The translations under genes were made by a program, and so were the position numbers. From CAZVWJ01 sp964631325 (GTDB taxonomy: Bacteria; T1Sed10-126): a stretch of 64,000 nucleotides of DNA. Below are positions 1 to 15,500 of this stretch, piece by piece (the stretch's first letter is position 1; the number at the start of each line of letters is the position of its first letter). The DNA lies in assembly GCA_964631325.1 (NCBI GenBank), contig CAZVWJ010000007.1:1-64000 (forward strand), read 5' to 3'. The notes below the pieces were generated by a model that had not been told where the DNA came from, did no database searches, and saw nothing but the letters and a program-made list of their open reading frames with translations.

Positions 1-3000
1 AGAGCCAGACCGCTGTTCTGGTCCACACCGGTGTCCAGCAGCTCCGTGTCACCGGCAGCTTTCACCTTCAACTGATCCAGGGTTACTGACGTATTAGCCG
101 ACATCAGATTTATCCCTAACACCGATTCGCGCGCCGACGGTGCGTCGACATAAGGATCAGAAATATCCCGGGCCTCGGGCAACACTCGCACGGTAACCGT
201 ATCAAGCAGTTCTCCCTCATTACCGGTCAACGGACCAGGCGGCGGGCTATTTGGGTTTTCGCCTTTAGCCAAATCTTCCACCCGATGAATAACAAAATAA
301 TATTTTCCGGGGCGGTCGGGCAAAAATTCATCGTAAGTAAACGTCCAGTTGCCGCTGCTTGCACCAGTATCCAGGGAGAGCGTGTCCGGAATATAAGTAT
401 GGCCAAGTGAGTATGCGTCGCCAGGGGTTTCCGGCGTAGTATCAACTTTCACCTCAAGAACCACCGTATCGATACCCGAGTTTTGAACGCCCGGATAATC
501 AGCCCCATCCGGATCGGCTACGGTTCCAGAAATTGTAATCGTATCACCAACGCCACGGTAAGCAGTATCGGCGGGTTGTGTAATTTGAGCCGCTGGTTTA
601 GTATTATCGAGCGAAACCAGCGGGAGAGTGGTATCAATGGAATTATCTACCGTCACGGTATTACCGAGCACGTCCTTTAAAACAAACGGTATCGGGATAT
701 TAGCAGTATCGCTAATAGTATTATTTGTACCGAGAACGTGTTCAAATTCCCCGGTATAATTTCCCGGCGAACCGGTTCCACCAAGATGAACGCCGGTATC
801 ATTATTATCATTATCAACTCGTTCGAACTTGAACACAGTCGCCGGAGAGTCCCAACGTGTTGACTCCTGAACATTCAGATGTATCTCTATCGCATGTCCA
901 TTTTTAAAATATTCGCCCTCGGGGTAGAAAGACCCCCCGGAAACAAACTGCGGTGGCTGATTGTCCAGTTGGATTTCAGGGGACGTGTCATCCGTATTTT
1001 TAGTTAAGTGGGTAGCGACTCCGTCCCGGATTTCCACGGGCAGAGTATCCGGCCCGGCCGCCTTCAAGCTATTCTGATCGGAAATTGTATAAGTAATCTC
1101 GACTGCTGAATCATTGGGATCCCCGTAAGGAGCAGTATCCACGGTAATTCTGTCCTCAGGTAAGGAAGCAAGGGACGAAATTGTGTCGGGAAAATTGTCG
1201 TCAACCAGGCTAAAATCCACAAACACGGAGAGTTTATCCGTATCCGCTTCCCCGTTTGCAGTCCGGTGCACCAGCAGATGTATGGTATCGCCATTACGGA
1301 AGACGTGCGGTCCGGTATCCATTACCTGGTAGCCATTCAATATTTTCTGCCCCTTATAAGCGGGGGCAGCGGTATCAAAACGAGCCTCTGCCACTTTAGA
1401 AAATCCTGTGTAATTGCCTACCGGATCAGTCCCACCAGCACTGACCTGTTTTTGACCGGAAGGCGAAATATTATCCGCGAAATCGGGAATGTTAAATTTA
1501 GCCGTGTAAACCCCGTCGCCGGCGGTATCATCACTATCAGCAACGACCACGGTTGTATCCACAGAAGGCACGCCGGTCGTATCATAGAAACCCCCAAAAT
1601 TAACCGCCAAAAGGTGGCCACTATCAGCAGTCTCCAGAGTCGCAGTTATCGTCTCTCCGTAAGTATAGGCAGTTTTATCAAGCTTGATACTGTTGAGCAC
1701 GGGAGGTTTACTGTCCAGTATAATTTTGCCCGAACTATCCGAGGCAGTGGAGATAAATTCTTCTCCGCCCGGATCAACGAAGACCAGATCACCGCTACTG
1801 AGTTGCATTCGGAAACTGGCTTCCTGACCGGATATTGACGTATCAGCCCGCACTATCACGTAATAAGAGTTTGTATCAAAATCAGTAGATGGTACGGGAG
1901 CTATATTCCCCTCGGGGACAAGTGTAATTCGATCGCTGCTAAAATCCTGGGTGCCATCAAGACGAATAACAGTATCGGCCCCGTCGAAGCCATCAAACCC
2001 GGGTGTATCACCGGATTCCTTCCACAAGGATACTCCGGCAGTTTCACCGTTAGAATTTACAGAGGCCAGATCACTTCCCGGATTAAAATTATTAATGTTT
2101 GTAAAATCCAGTGAAACCTGATCAATATAGGCTGTTTCGCCGGCATCATGAGCATTGATACCAAAAACAGCCGTTCCGTACCTATCCGCGGACTGAACTC
2201 CCAGAACCGCTTGATTTCCACTGACGTTAGTTACCCGGCTGGGCACGGAAGCGATCAACGGATTAGTAAGCAGCGAACGCGGATAAACTTTTCGATCCGC
2301 GGAAATATCCCGGTCTGTTTGCAAATCAACTTTAAAATCATCTTTAAAGTCTATTTCTTCTGAAGTTTTAATGGCAATAAAGTAGTCAGAACCGACGTTG
2401 ACCGCGGAAGAATCATCATCGGGAATCGCGTCCGAATCAAGCAAGGAGAGCCGGAACGAGGTATCACTGCCAAAAATATTTGTTGCCAACAATTCATCAG
2501 CCGGATCAAATTTACCGGATTCACCGGCTCCGCCGGCATCGGCGTAAAGATAAATTCCACTGTCGCCGGCAACGTTCAAAAGATCAGTATCGGTGAAATC
2601 CTCATCGCCTATATTTTGGAAATTAACCGTAATCTCATTCAATTTATCTTCCCGGCCGGCATCGGAAAGACTAATCCCAACCAGTGGCGTAACCGAGCTG
2701 GAAGGCTCCACGGTCGAATCGGAACTAACTAAATCTTCAACAGTAGTCTGGATATAAGTGCCTACTATCGTATCCGAGGCTATAGTTTTTGAAGTACTCG
2801 ACTTATCGTAAGTGATCCCATCCGAGGGAATCCTTACCTTGATTTTCTCTCCGTTGGAAAAATTATTACTGGTCCGCAAAACAATTAGAAAATCCTGGCC
2901 ACTGCTATCACCGGAGTCCAGATCGGGAATTTCCGGCGGTGAGTTTATTTCAAGCGTGGCCGAAAAAATCCCGGATTCCACGGACTGGATAGTCGGCGTA

Positions 3001-6000
3001 GAAGCGAGTTGAAGCCCAGTATCCACCCCTTCATCATAAGTTCCCTTGGAACCACTGTCCGGGTCATCAACATAAAGAGCAATACCACTTGAATCGGGAT
3101 TTTCGGAAAGGGATTTTAGGTCAGCGGCGGCAAAATCTTGTTTTCCAACATCAACGATATCAACTTTTACCGAACGAAGTTTATCCTCACCCGGTCCGCT
3201 GACGGTTGTATCCCTGGCATTTATCCCGAGAGCGGCAAATGGTGAACTGGAAAAAGGCTGCTGCTGGCGGTTGTATGTTTTTACCAAATCAGTTAAAAAA
3301 GTGGGTAAATTAACAGTAATTAATTTGGTTTCAATTCCGGAGGCAGCGGGAGAAGTCCCCAGACTATGGAGAATCCCCCCACCCGGAATTTCCACCGTAA
3401 AATCATCTTTATTAAGGGGTTTGTCACTGGTATGCACCACGACAAAATAATCAGGACCGGAATCAATCCCATCATCAGTTTCCGGAACTTCCTGAACATT
3501 TAAAAAGTTCAGTGTAGTAGTCAACTCTGTATCAAAAGCGGGGGAACCTGATATTTCTAACCGCTTATCTGCACCGTCAAATTGTCCGGGCTTACCACTG
3601 TTCTTACTGTCTTTGTAAACCTGAATTCCGGCTTTATCACCGGTAAGCTGATTAAAATCTTCAGCCGAGACATTAGAATCCCCGTCAGCGTCATTAATAC
3701 TCACTTTAAGTCCTTCAAAATTAACACCGGTCTGTGCAGACATGTTAATACCAAGAACGGGCAGCGTATCACTTACTTCCATGCGCTGGTTAATGTCAGT
3801 CAAATCGGTGTAAATTAAGTTTGTAAGCCCTCGGATTTGAATAGGATCGGTTACAAATATCGGGCCCTCTCGATCAGCCCGTGAAGTAGAACCTGCGCCA
3901 AATCGTGCTTCCTCATTATCCATGGGATTAGTAAATACCCGCCGGTCCTGCACAAATATGTTGTCCAGGATCGGGCCGGGGAAAGTTTCATCTTTATAAA
4001 TCAAACCGTCCGGTATCTGATCGCGCACGTCCACTGATTTTAAGGCCACCTGGAAGTCATCACCGTCGGAAGCGGTGGAACTGGTCCGGGAAACCAGGAA
4101 GAAATCAGGGCCGTCGGTTTCAGAACCGATTACATTGGTATCCGGAGGGTTCACCAGGGTATCGGAACTGTCAAACTCAAAGACAACGTAATGTTCCCCG
4201 TCAGCGCCGCCTGAAGTCTTTCGTATCTCGGCCGGCGAAACAAAAGCATCATGGCCGGGTTCAAACACGCCGTTCTGGCCGCCGGGCATATCACGCCAGA
4301 CCTGGAGCCCGCTCTGTTTTGTAGTATCGAGATTGGCCAGATCATCCATGGTAAAGTCAAGATCGGGACCGACATTTTTAATAAATACTCCAAGTGATTT
4401 AAAGGGACGGTCTTTACCATCCCACCCGGTATCAGACACGTCGATTCCCATCACCGCCGCCGGTTCAGAGGTCCGGGGTAGATACGGGGTCTGGTCTGAA
4501 ACGTTCTGGAATTCTACCGGCATATTAGCCACAAACAAATCCGATTTCACCTGCCGTTTTTCATAACTGACCCCATTGGTAAAATGCAGCCCGCCCCCGG
4601 GAATTTCAAGCTGGAAGGTATCATTGGCATCAACGTGCTTGGAGAGCCGGACAGTCAGGTAATACTCGTAATCCTTCTGGTGACCGGTATATGAGCCCCC
4701 CGGGAAAACGTGCCTGGTAGTACTAATATAATCACGATCAAAGTTTGCTCCCGGAACGTCTGATTTTTCAGTATCTCGATATCCAACTGCGGGAGCTGTT
4801 TTACCCAGGAAATGAGCATCGTCCTCATCGTGCCCCTGGATATTACCGTTCCACAGGTAACTGACGGGGTCCTGTTTTGGCAGTTGAGCACCGGACTGCA
4901 GAATTAAGCGGAACGTATCGGCAGTCGCGCTATGTCCAACCCACCGGGCTGAATCATCGGATATCGACAGTAATTTATCGTCTTTAATATCTGGAGTAGC
5001 TACTTCACCGGAAGAAGTATTGTTTAAATCAGGTGAAGATTGCCAGAGGGCAATCCCACTGTTCCGACCGGAAGTTATTTCCTTGATATCCGCAGTGTCA
5101 AATTTTCCACCGTGATGGAAAACAACGTCAATAGCCTGCAGAGTTTCCTCGGTACGCTGTCCGTTTAAGAGTGGTTCATCACCGGTAACCTGGTCAGCAA
5201 AACCGCCAACTGTGTGGAAGGAAAGCACCCGGTCCGCCTTCCCGGTTCGACCGGTCCCCGGTGGTTGTCCAAAATTAATATCCTTGGCGTTGTCCTGGAC
5301 GTAATCCAGGGCGGACCGTTCGGTTATCGCATCCTCTTTGTAATCAAGCGCGACAAAATTACTGACACCTTTCATGGTCGTATTAGTGAACATCGGCCCG
5401 ACCACTTCATAAATTGGGTTGGTATAGCGACTGCTGTAGGAAGCCGGTTTCTGAGGATCAAACCCATAATTAAGATCCGGTGCTTTCTCGGGGCCGGAAT
5501 GAATTGTAATCGTTTCTTTCTCGGCGTTCTGAAAGGTGGCGGATAAAAACTCAAAGTTAAACACATCACCAAAACCAACTTTACCTTCCGTCGGGCCCCA
5601 GCCTTCCCCGGTGCGGATAACAAGCCAGAAATCCGCCCCACCGGTTGTAGTTGCCGGCAGACTGATTCCGGTGGGCCCGGGCATAATCAATTCGACGTCG
5701 TAATAAGCCCGACCATTTTTATCTACGGCACTGCTAATCGACATTCCGACGCTCTTAATATAATCTTTCGTCGGGTCAAAATCTCCGTCACCATCGTCTT
5801 TCCATAGCTGCAATCCGTGGCGTGTTTTATCGGCAATATTCAACGAAGCCAGATCCGATTCCTCGGCAAGCCCACCGAAATCAAAGTTCCCTTCCAACTC
5901 ATTCAGGCGAACCTTCATACTCATCAAATTACCACCGGCCGCAGGGCCTTCGGGCAAACCGGCATTTAAACCCCAGACAGGGACCGGCCGGCTGAACTGG

Positions 6001-6545
6001 CCAACAACAAAATTTTCTGGAACCAAGGCCCCACTGCTATTTTCTCCGGCTATCTTGTGAGATTCTACGATCCCCTGGTCGTAGGGCGGGAAGGTTTGCC
6101 GGCCATCATCATCTCCGGTTACCTGGACTCCGCCCCGGGGGATCACCACGGTAAACTCCTCGTTCCCGGCAAAAGTTTTACTGGTCTCGTATGCAATTAT
6201 GTAACGACGGCCTTCGTTCTTGCCGAGATTCGATATATCCCCGGGCGAAAGCGTGACAGATAAGTTGTCTACGGGAGCACTGTCCAGAATAGTGTCGTCG
6301 GAACCAAAACTATCCGAACCGTTATTTCTATAAAGATAGACCCGTTTAAAATCGGAAGCCATAACTTTGTCATTCTGAGGACTGATCTGGGAAGAGACCT
6401 CCAGCAGATGGTCCCCACCGTCATTATCGTTAATTTCAAAACCAAGGTAAGCGATTTTACCACTGCTGGGCATCAAAGCCTGATACTCGCGAGTATGGTC
6501 GGTGAAAGAAGCACTGACCCCGCTTCCACGCCCCGAGCCGTTAAC
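1..6545 (-). repeat. Block A': second copy of the large intragenic duplication, cut by the window edge
   Basis: This is the diverged copy of 15661-22190, preserving domain order over about 6.5 kb. Bases 1-88 match 15661-15748 with only two differences, far closer than the rest of the block. The duplication must extend past the left edge, so the next module and possibly a second VWA domain may follow outside this window. Confidence 0.85.
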
Positions 6546-9500
6546 CACTACCTCAATCTGATGTGAACCAACCGCAGCCCCCCCACTCCTCAGAACCGCT
6601 TCTATAGTATGGCTCCCGGGTTCCAGCTCTACCTGGGTATCAGCGAGGTCCACGCCCCAACTACCGTTGGCCTGGGGCGAGGTACCCGTATCTTTTAACG
6701 AATTATCAACATAAATCCAGAGTTGATCAGCACTGTTTCCCGAACTTATCCCCTGGGGATCGGGTTTACCGGTCAACGGACCGGGCCCCAGGTCAGTCCC
6801 GTCAGCAGGAGAAGTAATAAATATTGCTCCCTGGTGGGCAGTTACCGAAGCTGAGCTGACCGGTGTACCGTTGGTAACGAGGGAGACTTTAACAGAATTG
6901 TCATGGCCTGAAATAGTTACGTTTGCAAATGTGCAGGAACCGTCGCTATTTACCGTTTTGGTCCGTTTTAAATCTCCGCCCACAAACAGACGCATTGCAT
7001 CACCGGCACTAGCTCTCCCGTTTGAGGCGACGCTGATCTCAAAATCAGTTCCATCCGAAGCCAGGTATACTTCCTCTTTGTCACCAACCGTTTTACCACC
7101 GATATCTTCAAGTGAAAGGCTGGGACTGAAGCTGGTAACGATTTGATCGGTCGCCGTTAGCCCCTGGCCGGCGTAGGGGGTGTAAAGCTTGACTGTGTAG
7201 GTATCCGGCTGCCAGCCGGTCAACTCATCCGTATCCGACTGCCAGGCGGCGTCAAAATCGGATTTCGAACTGATCCCGAGAACCGTGGTATTCTGAAGTA
7301 CTCCGTTTTTGTAAACAGCCACAGTATCCCGGCCAGGCATAGCTCCGGTAACCTGTCCTTCTCGCTCGACATAACGCTTCTCCGAGGTAGCAGTGGGGGA
7401 GGTAAAATTAACGCTGAGGTTTTGTTCGTTGTATGCGTGAACAGAACGTTCATTACCGGAATCGGCAACTACATCCAGGAGCACGGAACCGGTATCTATG
7501 AGAACCTGGATTCGGGCATTAACCCCGGAGAGGGGAACCTCGGGCGCCGTCCAGCTACTGTCACCGTTAATCGTGACCCGGTCACGTAAAGTTAAACTGC
7601 CCAGCTCATCCGTTGAATAGACCTCGATCATATTATTGTGCGGCGCAGTGGTCGTCCCCGAAACAGTTAGATAATCAGCCATAGTATCATAATCGTCTGC
7701 GGGGAAAGTAATGTCCACATCATAAAAATTAACGGGAACCGTATCTACGGCCGTATCTCCACCGGAATAAACCCGGGCCTCAATTAAATTATTGTGGCCG
7801 GAAAGTTTAACGGTGGCCGCCCAGAGATTGTTAAAAAGAACCGTCGCAGTATCACGAGCGTTGCCGTTCACATAAAACTGAATAGTATCCCCGGCAGTGG
7901 CCTGTGCCACGGTCCCTGAAATTGTCATTTCCTCGGCGGTTACAACCTGTTGCGGAGAAGGAGTATTTATTGAGATGGAGGGGGAGCCAGTAATTTGACT
8001 GACCGTTTTTGTCACATAATCAATCACATCGTTCCCGCTGGACAGACTGTTCGCAGCATCACCACCGGCCGGACTTCTCAACATGGCGTAAATCTGATTG
8101 TTTCCCGGCCCGATTTCCAGCGTATCCGAATAAGTAGTGTCGCCCGGCGCAATTATTTTCGTATCCACAATTTCCGGGGTCACGGAATCAGCAAAATTAT
8201 AACTAACTAGCAGTATATCCGTATCGGCCGGAGCGATCACGTTCGTGGTCCCCCCGACAAGAATTGTATCGGCAGCGGTGGTATCCGGATTATTGGCCGG
8301 GGTGTCCATGGTTATCTGCCAGTACAGGCCAATCCCCACGGTATCTGAGGCCGAATTAACAACGTCTCCGGAGTGATAGACGACGGCTTTTATCGTATTT
8401 GTTTCTCCAGGAGCAAGGGCCGCAGTCCCCGACCAGTTCCCCCCGGTCACTTCCGCCACCGTATCGGGAACCGGAGAATTATTAACATAAATACCAACCG
8501 AGTCCGAATTGACTGAGGCAGTGCCGGCAACATTAACTACCACAGCCTGAGTGTCTATCCCGGTCGGCGGAGAATTGATATTTACTTCAAATCGCTCAAG
8601 TGTTTGTGTATCTGAGACCGAAGAACCGTGGTGCCAACCGGTGGCCACAATGTCCATCGTCCCCGTGTCCGTAAGGGGCACGTCGCTTACCGACCATAAT
8701 TCTCCGACAGGATTAGAAGATTGAACCGCATTACCGTCGACCTTGATTTCAACACTATCCGAAGAATTAAATACACCGGCGACCGTACCACTGACAGTTA
8801 CACGATCGGCACCGGTTTTATTGTTAGTAGTCGGGCTAATCCCGGTCAGGGCTAGTTGAATCCCCGCACCGGCCGTAATAACAGAACTCTGATATGATTT
8901 ACGAGTTGTAAAATTAGCAGTTGTACCCGGCACGGTGGCGGAATATTTCCATTTGGAAGCGGGAATTTCAACACTGAATTCATCACCGGGATTAATTGAG
9001 TTACTGGTCTGTACAGCGAGGTAAACGTCGGCTCCGACACTGTCCGCCGAAGTATCATCAACGGGAATGTCAACCGGATTCTGGGGCGCAAGTTCAGCTT
9101 CGTAAACCCCGTTAACTCCACCACTGAAAACCGGAGTATCGGTCAGTTGAACTATTTCATCAGTTCCCGGTTCAAACACTCCCGGGTTGTCGGAACCGGC
9201 GTCCCGGTAAAGGACCAGGCCACCGCCATTGGTAGAAAGTTCTTTTAGATCAGCCGTAGTGAAACTATCGTTTTCAGCATTAATTTTAACCGTAACTTTA
9301 TCAAAACCGGTCCCGCCGTTAAAATCGGTATCCCGCATATTTACTCCCGCTACCGGATAAGGACCGCTATTAACGGGGATTTCCTGACCCGCCCCCGTAA
9401 GATCAGAATAAGCTGTAGGAACTGTAGCCGTAATGACAGAAGTTGTGTCAGACCTGGTAAGGGACCGACCGCTGACCTCTACTCCTTCCGGAGGTACGGT

Positions 9501-12500
9501 AACCGTAAAACTATCGTGGTAATTAATCTGTGAACTGGTTCGCGTGGTAATCCAGAAATCAGCCCCGGCATTACTTCCAACGTCATCGGAGGGCACTGAA
9601 ATTTCCGCGGCCGGACTTAATTCCACCCGGTTCTGAGCATCAAAAGAGGGTGCCGTGCCGAGCTTGATCAAATCATCACTTGAATCGAATTCGCCTTCCA
9701 CAGAACCGTTATCCTGGTAAATATTTACACCGCTCTGAGAATCATTACTGTAGAGTGCAGCCAGGTCAACTTCTGGATCAAAATTACCGGGATCATTGAA
9801 ACGAAGTTTAACTTTATTTAAAGTCCGTCCGCTGTCCCGTGAATTGAGGTTCAACCCATAGACCGGCTGCACTCCGCTGGCCGAATCAATCTGGGCCGGC
9901 GCCACATCAACAAATTTAAGCAGATATTCAACCTCAAAATCAACCGTCTGTGTAATCACATTTCCGGCCCGGTCCCGGGCATGCATAGTAATTGTCCAGA
10001 CTCCCGCGCTGGCCACTTCACTCTCCACCCCCATCGTATCTACCGTCGCGGCTAAATTACCGTGAGAAAAGGGTGCAGTGTCCGTATTACCGTCGGGATC
10101 GGTCAAGGTGAGATACGTAGAGTCACCAAAATTAACTGCGCCACTGGCTCCCAACCCCCCACCGGCCGAATTAGTATCATTTACAACAGCTCCAACAAAG
10201 CCAAACGTATCGGAATAAACCTCACCCCCGTTGATTTCCTCACTGTCCGAGCCGCGGCCGCGATAAGCCTGAAGCTGGGGCTTCTCGGTGTCATAAACAA
10301 AGGTGCCACTCTCAGTCCCCTGGTTCCCGGAAGCGTCTTTGGCGGAAACTACAAATTTATATACCCCGTCCTCAGAACCATCAGCGGACAAATTGAAATT
10401 ACCAGTGGTCGAAAGCGAGCTTAGCTGTTGATTAAGGTAAACGGTTTCACCCGCGGCATCGGCAAAAGTCCCACTCCCGTCCGCGTCATAATAAAGGTCG
10501 TAACTGGTTGAGTCAGTCCCAAACTGGATATCAACCAGGTCTGTTAGGTCCACCGTGAAGGCAACCGAGTTAACATATTCAGAAGCTGGACTTATATTAA
10601 TCTCAGGCGGACTGGGATCTACATAAAAATAACGGTACTGGATGCGGGAGTTTCCAAATATATCCGCCAGTTCAATTTTTAACTCATAGCGGCCCTCGGT
10701 CAAAGTATCAGAAACAATTACCCGGGCCGCCCGGGAATCAGCCAGGACCTGCTGACTGCCAAAAGTCTGACCGGTTGTTGTATTTTGAAGAGTCAAATTA
10801 ACCGCGCTGTAATCAATTATTGATCCACGCGGATGATGGCTATAACCCGTATCATTCGGGTTAAGACTGCTGGAATCACTGATTAAGACACTTATAGTGT
10901 CAAACCGGTTTAATTTATTAAATTTCTCGTTTTCAACCAGAATCTGATCGTCCGAATCTCCATCATTGGTGGCAGTTGCAATTGTTTCCCCAAAATTAGC
11001 CGCCACCGTATCGGTTACTTCTTTAGCATTAACATTCATATACACCAGCGGCGAATCATTTTCATCAACGTCCACCCGGGGCGCAACCGAATCAAGCCGA
11101 AATTCTATACTCTGAGCCGGCATGGTGTTGCCAATATTATCAACCGCGGGGTCCACCACCAGTTCATAAATACCGTCATCGACTCCGGAGGCCAGTTTAT
11201 CAGTTTCCAGTTCCAATTTTGTCTGATTAGGACTTAAAACGTCCGGGGTCTTGAGATCAATAACTTTACCGTTGGGGTCCTTAAGTTTCATGTTAAACGG
11301 CGTCGCTCCGGTATCCACACCGGCCAGTCCCGAATCCGTTAAGGTAACCGTTACGGTCTTGATTCCCGCACCCACCTGGGTATCGGAAGCCCCGGTAGAA
11401 ATAGTTTTAGTATCGCCCGTCACCCCTTCCACCAAGATATTTTGCAGGGCCGGCCCCTGGTCATCCACGGTAAACGTATCCGCGGAAAACGGTTCCTGCT
11501 CCAGGTTACCGTTCTGATCGCCGGCCCGGCTGGTTAGTTCATAAACTCCGTTTGTATTCAACAAGCCGGAATCTATGTGAGCAGCCCACTCGACAAGTAA
11601 CTCCGTAGTCGAGGTCCCGGACGTACTTTCGGCAACAACACCATTACCACTAAATTCATCAATAACACTACCGCCCGGACCGACCAGCTTTAATGAAATA
11701 TCAGCCAGGGGCACATCAAGCTTATTTTTAAGTCCCGAGCCAACCGCAATCACATTAGTATCAGAGCCAAAGAACTGTTGTGCCGCCGAAGCCGTGGTAT
11801 CGGAATTAGTAAGCGGATCCGAACCTGAAGCCGATTCGTCACTGACAAAGCGGTCCACCGTGCTGGCCGGAGGTATCTTGCCCACCTGAATTTCAAGCGG
11901 TTTATAAACTTTATCATTCCCGGCCCCGTCCAGGGCAGTAATCCAGATTTCAAATAATTTTTCATTGTGTTCACTGGCCGGCTCCCAGGTGGCGGTATAT
12001 CGAGTATCACCGCTGTAGGAGGGGACCAGGGAATTAGTTATATCCTCCACAAGAGTGTCTGAATTACGCCGATAAACTTCAACTGTAAGCACCCCTTCCG
12101 GGCCGGCGCCGGAAAGATCAAAACTAATTGTGGTGCTATCATTGTTAGTCAGGGCGTCATCAAGGATAACGGGATTAACAGAAGCGGCCACATTTGAAAC
12201 CACCGGAGCGTTCAGGTCAATATTCGCCGGTAAAGTTACCGGCGAAGCTTCCAGACCATTATTGTCCACGAGTTCAAGCTTCAGGGTATAGCTGCCCTCG
12301 GGAAAATTCTCCGCCGTCCAGATAAACTGGTTATCCGTAAGATTGGTGTCATAACGGACCAGGGGCTGTGTATCGGCTTCCGGCGGGAGGGGTTGTTCAG
12401 TAGTGTCGGGAATAATTGTCAGAGTAGCGGTTCCCGCCCGGGATTGGGACCAGCGCAGGGTAGTTTGCTCATTTTCACCGTCCCCGTTGGGAGTGAAGGT

Positions 12501-15500
12501 AGTCGGGGTCAAGGAAACATTTTCCAGCTCCGGTGGTTCATCCGGATAGTCAACATCCCAATTTACCACTATCGTATCCGAATAACCGGTGCGCCCCGCC
12601 AGGTCAGTTGCCGCCGCTCGCAATTTAATTGTCAGCGGGTAAGAATCCGCCGCGAGCGTGGTAAAATTCGAGTCAAACTGAGTTGCTATATCAACCGCCT
12701 TACTCCAGCTTTGCAGCCCGGCCACGGGGGAATCTACAAAGTCTGTTTCGGCGCCTGTGCGACTACTGATAGATACTTCAAGATTCACCCGGTCCAGTGA
12801 AGTAGTAGTATCAGAAGCACTTCCCGACACCAAAAACTGCTGGTCATTAATTTTTGCCCCGGTGTCCGGAAGGGAGATTGTTGCCAACGGGAAATCGGTA
12901 TCGTCAATGTAAGTGAACTCAGGAGCGCCATCAACCAATCTTTCCGCGGACGGGCCAAACGACTCAAACACAACCCCACCGAAAAGAACCTCCGCGCTGA
13001 ATTTATCGCCACCACCGATAACTGAAGTATCAACAGTAAATGTTAAAAAGAAGTCCGAACCAAGGCTTTCACCGCTGTCACTTTCCGGTATGGTTTCCCC
13101 TTTACCGTCAAGCACAGCCCAGAACAAAGAACCAACCTGGTTAAACGCCCCGGAATCCACTCTGGAAACAAACGTATCCACATCCGCTTCAAAATTACCA
13201 TTTCCGTCAGCGTCCCGATATAACGCAACATTTTCAAAATGATCGGGAGCCACGGAGGATACGCTTCGCCTTAACGTAAAATAAACAGTATCCAGGTGGT
13301 CATCCCCCACCATATTAAGACCTACTGCGGCAGTAGTATCTGAAGTCCTGTATAGCCTTGTGTCAGTGCTTTCATCAGTAAGCGCTTTTAACGGAAAATC
13401 TGCCTGCCCCGGCAAATATGAATTAACTGTTTTGGATTTCTGATTACCTGCTTCGTCTTCCACCCGAACTGTAATTTCGTTTTCAGCATATTTCTTGGGC
13501 AGATAAGCAACCCAGCCAATCGAGTCGGCTGAAGACGTATCACTCAGATCTTCATCACGCAACGGGTAAATGCGTTCCCCCAGGAAAACATCAGTAAATC
13601 CATTCTCTCCTTTGTAAAGGACAGCATTATTACCGGTGTATAAAAACGGTGATGTCTCGCCGGCATCTGCCAGAAGTAGATCATCAATTCCGGGTTCATA
13701 AACATTCCAGCTTCCCGAACCGTCAGGAACCCAGAAATCACCGGTTGCGGAGGGGTCACTAATCGTCGAATCATAATCGTCATTACTTAAATCATACTTT
13801 TCTTCATCAATTTTGCCGTCTAAATCATTATCAACCTTATCCCCGGCAAAGGTAACTTGATCAAAGCTGAATCCACCGTCAGTGCTTAGCTCAACCGAAC
13901 TAATCACGCTGGAATCTCCGCCGGTAACTGAGGTGGGATCTACAGTCCCGTGAATCCGTATCATTTGCCCGGAAGTGTCAACGTTTACTTCATTAAATTC
14001 AGGATACAGGGAATCAATAGTGATCGTAAAACTGTCCGCTGTCGGATTAACATTTCCGTGTTCATCCCGAGCCTGAACCCAGAAAGTGTATTTGCCGTTA
14101 TCGTAATTCTGAGCGGCTATATTAAATTCCCAGTTTTGATAAGTATCGGAAGTAGTAACGGTTACGCCACCAGCCGCCCACGAAGAAGGGGCCGCGGCAC
14201 CGGCATCTTTCTTAACTACCTGGACAGTCTCTACCGAGGAAGAATCAGAGGCGGTGCCGCTTGCAATACGGGGATCGGAAAGATTTTGGCCAATTGCCCG
14301 GAAAACATCCTCCAGTTCTTCAGCAGTTGGCGCCGCGAAGAACTTCCCGCCGCCGTCCTCCGCAATATCTTCCATAATAGAGCCAGAAAAATCTTCCCCA
14401 AAACCAACCGCATCTACGGTAACACCAAGATCACTGAGCTGTTTTACAGATTCTTCAATAACCGGACCAGAGTCGTGCGGGAAACCGTCAGAAAGAAAAA
14501 CTATTCGCCGGTTAGAAAATTTACTGTCTTCTCTATACAATTCTGCCGCCGAATCAAAAGCATCAGCCATGTAAGTTGAATTACCAGTTGCTTCCAGTTG
14601 ATCTATAGCATTTTGAGCAGCATTCCGATCAGTCGTAAAAGACTGCACAATCCGAGGGTTTTCACCGAAACCTTCCACTCCCACCCGAACACCCGGGGCA
14701 AGCATATCGACCAGATCCCGGGCCGTAGATCTGGCAACGTCCATCCGGGTTACACCTGTATCTATTTCACTCAACATACTTGTTGATTCATCCAGAACAA
14801 GCAGAAAATCAACCCGACGTTCAATTGAATTATTGGTAATAATCGAACCGGAAGTGGGTTGATACAGATTAGCAACTGGCGGCCGTAAATCACCCACGCT
14901 TCTGATCTCAGGGCTGGTTATCTGTTTCTCAAGCGGCGAGGTCCCCGCCTTAATTGACTCCGAAGCCAGCCGGGCCTTGAACTTATCGCCCACCGTTATG
15001 TTCTCGCTCGTCTGGATTACTGCAATGTAATTTGAATCAGAACTCGCATTCGGCACCGAATCATTCATCCCGCTTATCGTCGCATAATAGGTGTCGCTGC
15101 TCCCCTCGAACGTCGTTGTCTTGCCCACAAACGAATCCGAGGAATCCCATTTTCCGACCGTGTCTCCCGAATCAAGATAAATACTGAAATGCCGGAAATC
15201 AGCTCCCGAGATTGAATTCACGCTCTCTATGCTCAACGTTACCGAATCAAACCGGGCTCCCCGGCCAGTATCGTGCATATCCAGCGTAAACAATCCAAGT
15301 GTATCCGCCGTGGTTACCGTATCGCCGCTCGCCGTCAGGTCACTCAACGTCGTCGGCACTCGCGACTCTATCGTTGCCGTCGGCCGGCCCGCGTTTACTT
15401 CCCCACTGCTTAAGACTATCCCGCCCTCCGGTATCGTAAACTCAACCGTATCCGCAAAATCCGCTTCACTTCCCGTGCGCATCACTACAAATACGTCGTA

